DNA from: Mycobacterium sp. NS-7484
GTDB lineage: Bacteria; Actinomycetota; Actinomycetes; Mycobacteriales; Mycobacteriaceae
Direction: 5' to 3'
Length of the DNA stretch: 64,000 nt
Assembly (NCBI RefSeq): GCF_001953975.1
Contig: NZ_MBEJ01000096.1
Span: 1 to 64,000, forward strand
Part shown: piece after piece, positions 61,451 through 64,000 of the stretch
Numbering within the stretch: position 1 is the first letter of the stretch
Layout: every line of letters begins with the position of its first letter
The notes under the pieces: generated by a model
The model's input: only the letters and a program-made list of their open reading frames with translations
Told to the model about the DNA's origin: nothing
The model's database searches: none
Position numbers and translations under genes: made by a program

Positions 61451-62164
61451 TTGAATCTGCCGACCACCAACGCGCGCAGGCGTGGCCCGTCGGCGGCCGA
61501 TCAGATGGCCGATCACGACGAGCTGTCCCGGCTCGCTCAGCGGCAGGCCGACAAGTGGTTGATCGTCGGGTCTCTGCTGATCGGCAGTGCGGTCCTCGGC
61601 ATCGTGGGTTTGCCCATCTTCCTGCGCGGCGTGTGGCTGCTGCGCCAAGCCCAGCGCGACGGGTTGTCGGTGCGGCCGATGATGGTCACCCTGCTCGGCT
61701 ATCTCGTCATCATCGATGCCGCCATCAACGCCGTCGGCTGGTCACTCGACCTCGTCGGCAACCACACGATCCTGGGCCGAGTCCTGCTTGTGGGCTGGGG
61801 ATATCTGTTCGATGCCGGATATTTCTGGCACTTCAACGAGCTGTGGGTCGGCGGTGCGGCCGGCCCGGGGGAGAAGGCCTGGGAGGTCGCTCTCATCCTC
61901 ACGGTGTTCACCATGCGCATCGCTGCGGGCATCGGGTTCTTGCAGATGAAGCGCTGGGGTCAGCAGTGGATGATCGTCACCTGCTGGATGGGCGTGGTGA
62001 TCTGGTGCGGCTACGTGTTCAACATGACGATGTTCGCCGACGTCCGCTACGCCGGGGTGATCTTCCCGGTGATCGGTTGGTGGCTCTACGACATCTTCTA
62101 CATCACGCCGTTCCTGGCCATCCCGTATCTGCACACGGTCAACCGCGAAATCTTCACCGACTGA
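61451..62164 (+). CDS. Multi-pass membrane protein of unknown function
   Basis: 237 residues from TTG 61451 with GGAGG four bases upstream; ATG 61505 is a shorter alternative. About five transmembrane helices (SLLIGSAVLGIVGLPIFLRG, MMVTLLGYLVIIDAAINAVGW, VALILTVFTMRIAAGIGFL, IVTCWMGVVIWCGYVF, YAGVIFPVIGWWLYDIFYITPFLA). No family recognised. Followed by a second operator-like site and the 32-residue peptide. Confidence 0.8.
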   Translation: MNLPTTNARRRGPSAADQMADHDELSRLAQRQADKWLIVGSLLIGSAVLGIVGLPIFLRGVWLLRQAQRDGLSVRPMMVTLLGYLVIIDAAINAVGWSLDLVGNHTILGRVLLVGWGYLFDAGYFWHFNELWVGGAAGPGEKAWEVALILTVFTMRIAAGIGFLQMKRWGQQWMIVTCWMGVVIWCGYVFNMTMFADVRYAGVIFPVIGWWLYDIFYITPFLAIPYLHTVNREIFTD

Positions 62165-62174
62165 CCGCATATCA

Positions 62175-62188
62175 CTGACCACAGTCAG
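62175..62188. promoter_or_regulatory. Second TGAC-N4-GTCA operator-like site
   Basis: CTGAC-CACA-GTCAG, matching 11 of 14 positions of the 61404 site (TTGACTATAGTCAG). It lies 24 bases before the 32-residue peptide start, so the TetR protein may control this internal point as well. Confidence 0.6.
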
Positions 62189-62211
62189 CACAATTCGAAG
62201 GAGGGGGCTTC

Positions 62212-62310
62212 ATGCTCTGGGAGATCTGCCGCTACATCGGTGCCTGGGGTGGCACCGCGCTGATCATCTGGTTCTGGTACTGGATGTTCTCCAACATCGG
62301 CACATTCTGA
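62212..62310 (+). CDS. Trp-rich 32-residue membrane micropeptide
   Basis: 32 codons from ATG 62212, after the strong ribosome site AAGGAGGGGG and an operator-like palindrome. One hydrophobic helix (IGAWGGTALIIWFWYWMF) with four Trp, two Tyr and several Phe, short polar ends, and a single Cys near the start. It is between the membrane-protein gene and the VWA gene on the same strand, so a small subunit or regulator of a membrane complex is likely (inference). The stop is four bases before the next ATG. Confidence 0.8.
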   Translation: MLWEICRYIGAWGGTALIIWFWYWMFSNIGTF

Positions 62311-62314
62311 GTCG

Positions 62315-63838
62315 ATGCCTGACAGCGACGCGATCGCGGTCGAACGCAGCTGCGCCCTGACCGCCGTCGCCCTCAGCGCAGGAAGACGTGAGGGCGTGCG
62401 GCTGGTCACCGGTGAGCAGCGCAGTTTCGGACTGAACGCGGCGCTCGACTTTGTCCTGGTGCCGTTTCCGGCGAGGGATCCGGCCTGGACCCGACGTTCG
62501 CTGACCTGCGGGGTGGCCCTGCAGTGCGCGCCGTCCAAAGAGCGGCTGCTGCATTACCGGCTGGGTGAGCTGTCCGGTCGCGAACTGCGGGCTCTGAGCC
62601 TGGTCGAAGCCGGGGTGGCCCTGGGGTGGGTCGCCGAGAACTGGCCGGGGCTGGTGCCCGAGATCCGAAGGCTGCTCCCGCAACTGGAGGCCACCGACGC
62701 GGAGACGTCGGCCGTCGACATGCTGGACGGCGCGGTGCGTCTGGCCCGCACCGGGACGGTGCCCGACCCTGATCCGCTGTTGGGCCGACTACCGGTCGCC
62801 TACACGGCCCCGGCGGGGTTGGCCGACGGGCTTCGCCGGCGGTTCGGCCGGATGCCGTGGACCAGCACCCAAAAGCGTTTGCCCCGGCCATATTCCGTGC
62901 CGGTCGGGGGTGACGGTGGGGTGCGCAACCCCAACCTGCCGCCGCCGAGTCGCCCGCAGGACAACGACCTCGACGTCACCCCGGAGCACCGGCCGGGGAT
63001 TCCGTATCCGGAATGGAACGCCTGGACGGACAGTTTCCTGCGCGATCACGTCGCCGTCGTCGAGCATGCCAAGCCGCCGCGCAGCCGCACGTCGGTGCCG
63101 GTTCCGGCCGATCTGCGGGCCTGGTTTGCCGAGCACACCCATCGCGCGATGACCGATCGCCTGGAGGACGGGTCCGACCTCGACGTCGATTCCTATGTCC
63201 GCCACCACATCGACGTGGTCACCGGAGAAGCCGGCGAGCCCAGGGTCTTCCGGGAGCTGTTGCCCAGCAGCCGCGACGTGTCCACCGCGTTGCTGCTCGA
63301 CGGCAGCTCCTCGCTGGGCGTGCACGGTGGCCGGATTTTCCGGCTGGAACTGGCCTGCGCCGACGCGCTGTCGCAGGCGATGACGCGGGCGCGCGAACGG
63401 CACGGCATCTTCGTGTTCACTGGCAACACGCGCCATCGGGTGGAAGTCCAGTGCCTCAAGGACTTCGAGGACCGCCGGTTTGTCCCGCCCAGTGCGGCCG
63501 GCCTGGTCACCGGCGGCTACACCCGTCTCGGGGCGCCGCTGCGACATCTGACCAGTCGACTTCTGGCCCAACCGTCGGAGCGGCGGCTGCTCATCGTGAT
63601 CGGCGACGGGCTGATCTCCGACGAGGGTTACGAGGGCCGCTACGCCTGGGCCGACACCGCGCACGCGGTCGAGGAGGCCAACGAGGCCGGCGTCGCCGTG
63701 TACTACGTCGGCGTCGGGCCCACCCGCGTCGACCCGCTGCCGGAAGTGTTCGGGCCGAGGCGTTCTCAACGGATCCGCCGTGTCGAGGAGCTGCCACGGG
63801 TGCTCGCCCACGTCCATCGCGAACTGGTCGCCTGCTGA
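62315..63838 (+). CDS. VWA domain protein, NorD/CoxE-like
   Basis: 507 residues. C-terminal VWA domain with an intact MIDAS DGSSSLG (about 327), LLIVIGDGLISDEGYEG, and VAVYYVGVGPT. The N-terminal 300 residues are helical and soluble, with RELRALSLVEAGVALGWVAENWPGL, as in NorD- and CoxE-type partners of MoxR ATPases that insert metal into oxidoreductases. It is coupled to the following ATPase gene (12-base gap with AGGAG). Confidence 0.88.
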   Translation: MPDSDAIAVERSCALTAVALSAGRREGVRLVTGEQRSFGLNAALDFVLVPFPARDPAWTRRSLTCGVALQCAPSKERLLHYRLGELSGRELRALSLVEAGVALGWVAENWPGLVPEIRRLLPQLEATDAETSAVDMLDGAVRLARTGTVPDPDPLLGRLPVAYTAPAGLADGLRRRFGRMPWTSTQKRLPRPYSVPVGGDGGVRNPNLPPPSRPQDNDLDVTPEHRPGIPYPEWNAWTDSFLRDHVAVVEHAKPPRSRTSVPVPADLRAWFAEHTHRAMTDRLEDGSDLDVDSYVRHHIDVVTGEAGEPRVFRELLPSSRDVSTALLLDGSSSLGVHGGRIFRLELACADALSQAMTRARERHGIFVFTGNTRHRVEVQCLKDFEDRRFVPPSAAGLVTGGYTRLGAPLRHLTSRLLAQPSERRLLIVIGDGLISDEGYEGRYAWADTAHAVEEANEAGVAVYYVGVGPTRVDPLPEVFGPRRSQRIRRVEELPRVLAHVHRELVAC

Positions 63839-63850
63839 GGAGCAGAACAT

Positions 63851-64000
63851 ATGAGTAGTGATACGTATTTCGCCAACGGCAACGAGGTCCAGCTGTTCGA
63901 GCAGGCCTACGCCCGGCAGATCCCGGTGATGCTGACCGGGCCGACCGGCTGCGGCAAGACCCGGCTGGTCGAACACATGGGCTCGTTGTTGCAACGCCCG
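63851..64000 (+). CDS. NorQ/CbbQ-type MoxR ATPase, cut by window end
   Basis: The first 50 residues only: FANGNEVQLFEQAYARQIPVMLTGPTGCGKTRLVEHMG, with Walker A GPTGCGKT at about 33-40. The start has AGGAG upstream and follows the VWA gene by 12 bases. NorQ/CbbQ ATPases act with a VWA partner in the assembly of metalloenzymes; which enzyme is served here lies beyond the window. Confidence 0.9.
   Translation, partial: MSSDTYFANGNEVQLFEQAYARQIPVMLTGPTGCGKTRLVEHMGSLLQRP

Overview
The window is high-GC actinobacterial DNA with GTG/TTG starts, stop-start overlaps (ATGA, GTGA) and a mycobacterial gene set: an intein-split dnaB, TopoN/TopoM-type topoisomerase genes, a fused HadA-HadB dehydratase, a cutinase, L,D-transpeptidases, a DUF732 protein, an F420/LLM oxidoreductase and an Rv0910-like protein. 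It most resembles a fast-growing Mycobacterium (Mycolicibacterium) chromosome. I see no rRNA, tRNA, CRISPR array, transposase or prophage. Gene density is about one gene per kb, and no gene-free stretch exceeds 300 bases.

Layout. 1-2.7 kb: dnaB, cut at the left edge and carrying two inteins; the first ~70 bases are the reverse complement of the dnaB codons expected just upstream. 2.8-9.1 kb: a methyltransferase, a secreted M15-like hydrolase, a beta-lactamase-like lipoprotein, an SDR-CPBP protease pair, an SRPBCC protein and a Tat-exported DUF1906 protein. 9.1-13.5 kb (minus): topoN-topoM plus a 47-residue membrane peptide. 13.8-16.6 kb (minus): surE with a PfkB kinase, then an L,D-transpeptidase. 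16.7-19.7 kb (plus): DsbA-like, CcdA-like, BlaI-like repressor and M56 peptidase genes, with a 25-bp palindrome in the divergent promoter. 19.8-25.6 kb: isochorismatase-like enzyme, amino-acid permease, HadAB, PadR/SnoaL pair, Uma2 nuclease, ArsR/SRPBCC pair. 25.6-32.6 kb: an AT-richer spacer with an orphan ORF, a second L,D-transpeptidase with a strong terminator, secreted/membrane proteins, a PrsW protease, an SDR and an AraC regulator. 32.7-35.6 kb: an unknown-SDR-lipase operon. 35.5-38.4 kb (minus): a molybdopterin oxidoreductase lacking the usual Fe-S cysteines, with a small helical partner. 38.6-44.6 kb: GH5-like hydrolase, lipoproteins, LysR, VOC, LLM and SDR genes. 44.6-51.1 kb (minus): DUF3516 helicase, HelD/HelR RNA-polymerase ATPase, FAD monooxygenase and TetR in one overlapping run. 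51.3-55.8 kb: cyclase-like protein, cutinase, NTF2-like, Nudix, flavin reductase and zinc dehydrogenase. 55.8-60.7 kb: a six-gene MoxR-DUF58-VWA operon. 60.8-64 kb: TetR, a membrane protein, a 32-residue Trp-rich peptide, a NorD/CoxE-like VWA protein and a NorQ/MoxR-like ATPase cut by the right edge.

Many genes form local regulator-target units whose operators can be read in the DNA: a 28-bp perfect palindrome over the arsR promoter, an AT-rich dyad over the -35 element of the PadR/SnoaL spacer, TGAC-N4-GTCA sites before two genes of the 61-62 kb cluster, and the 25-bp palindrome before dsbA. Two promoters place the GTG start six bases after the -10 hexamer, suggesting leaderless mRNAs. The less familiar assemblies are the DsbA/CcdA/BlaI/M56 module beside an L,D-transpeptidase, the HelR-monooxygenase-TetR operon, and the VWA/ATPase cluster with its micropeptide. 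Family assignments come from motifs read by eye; no database search was run.
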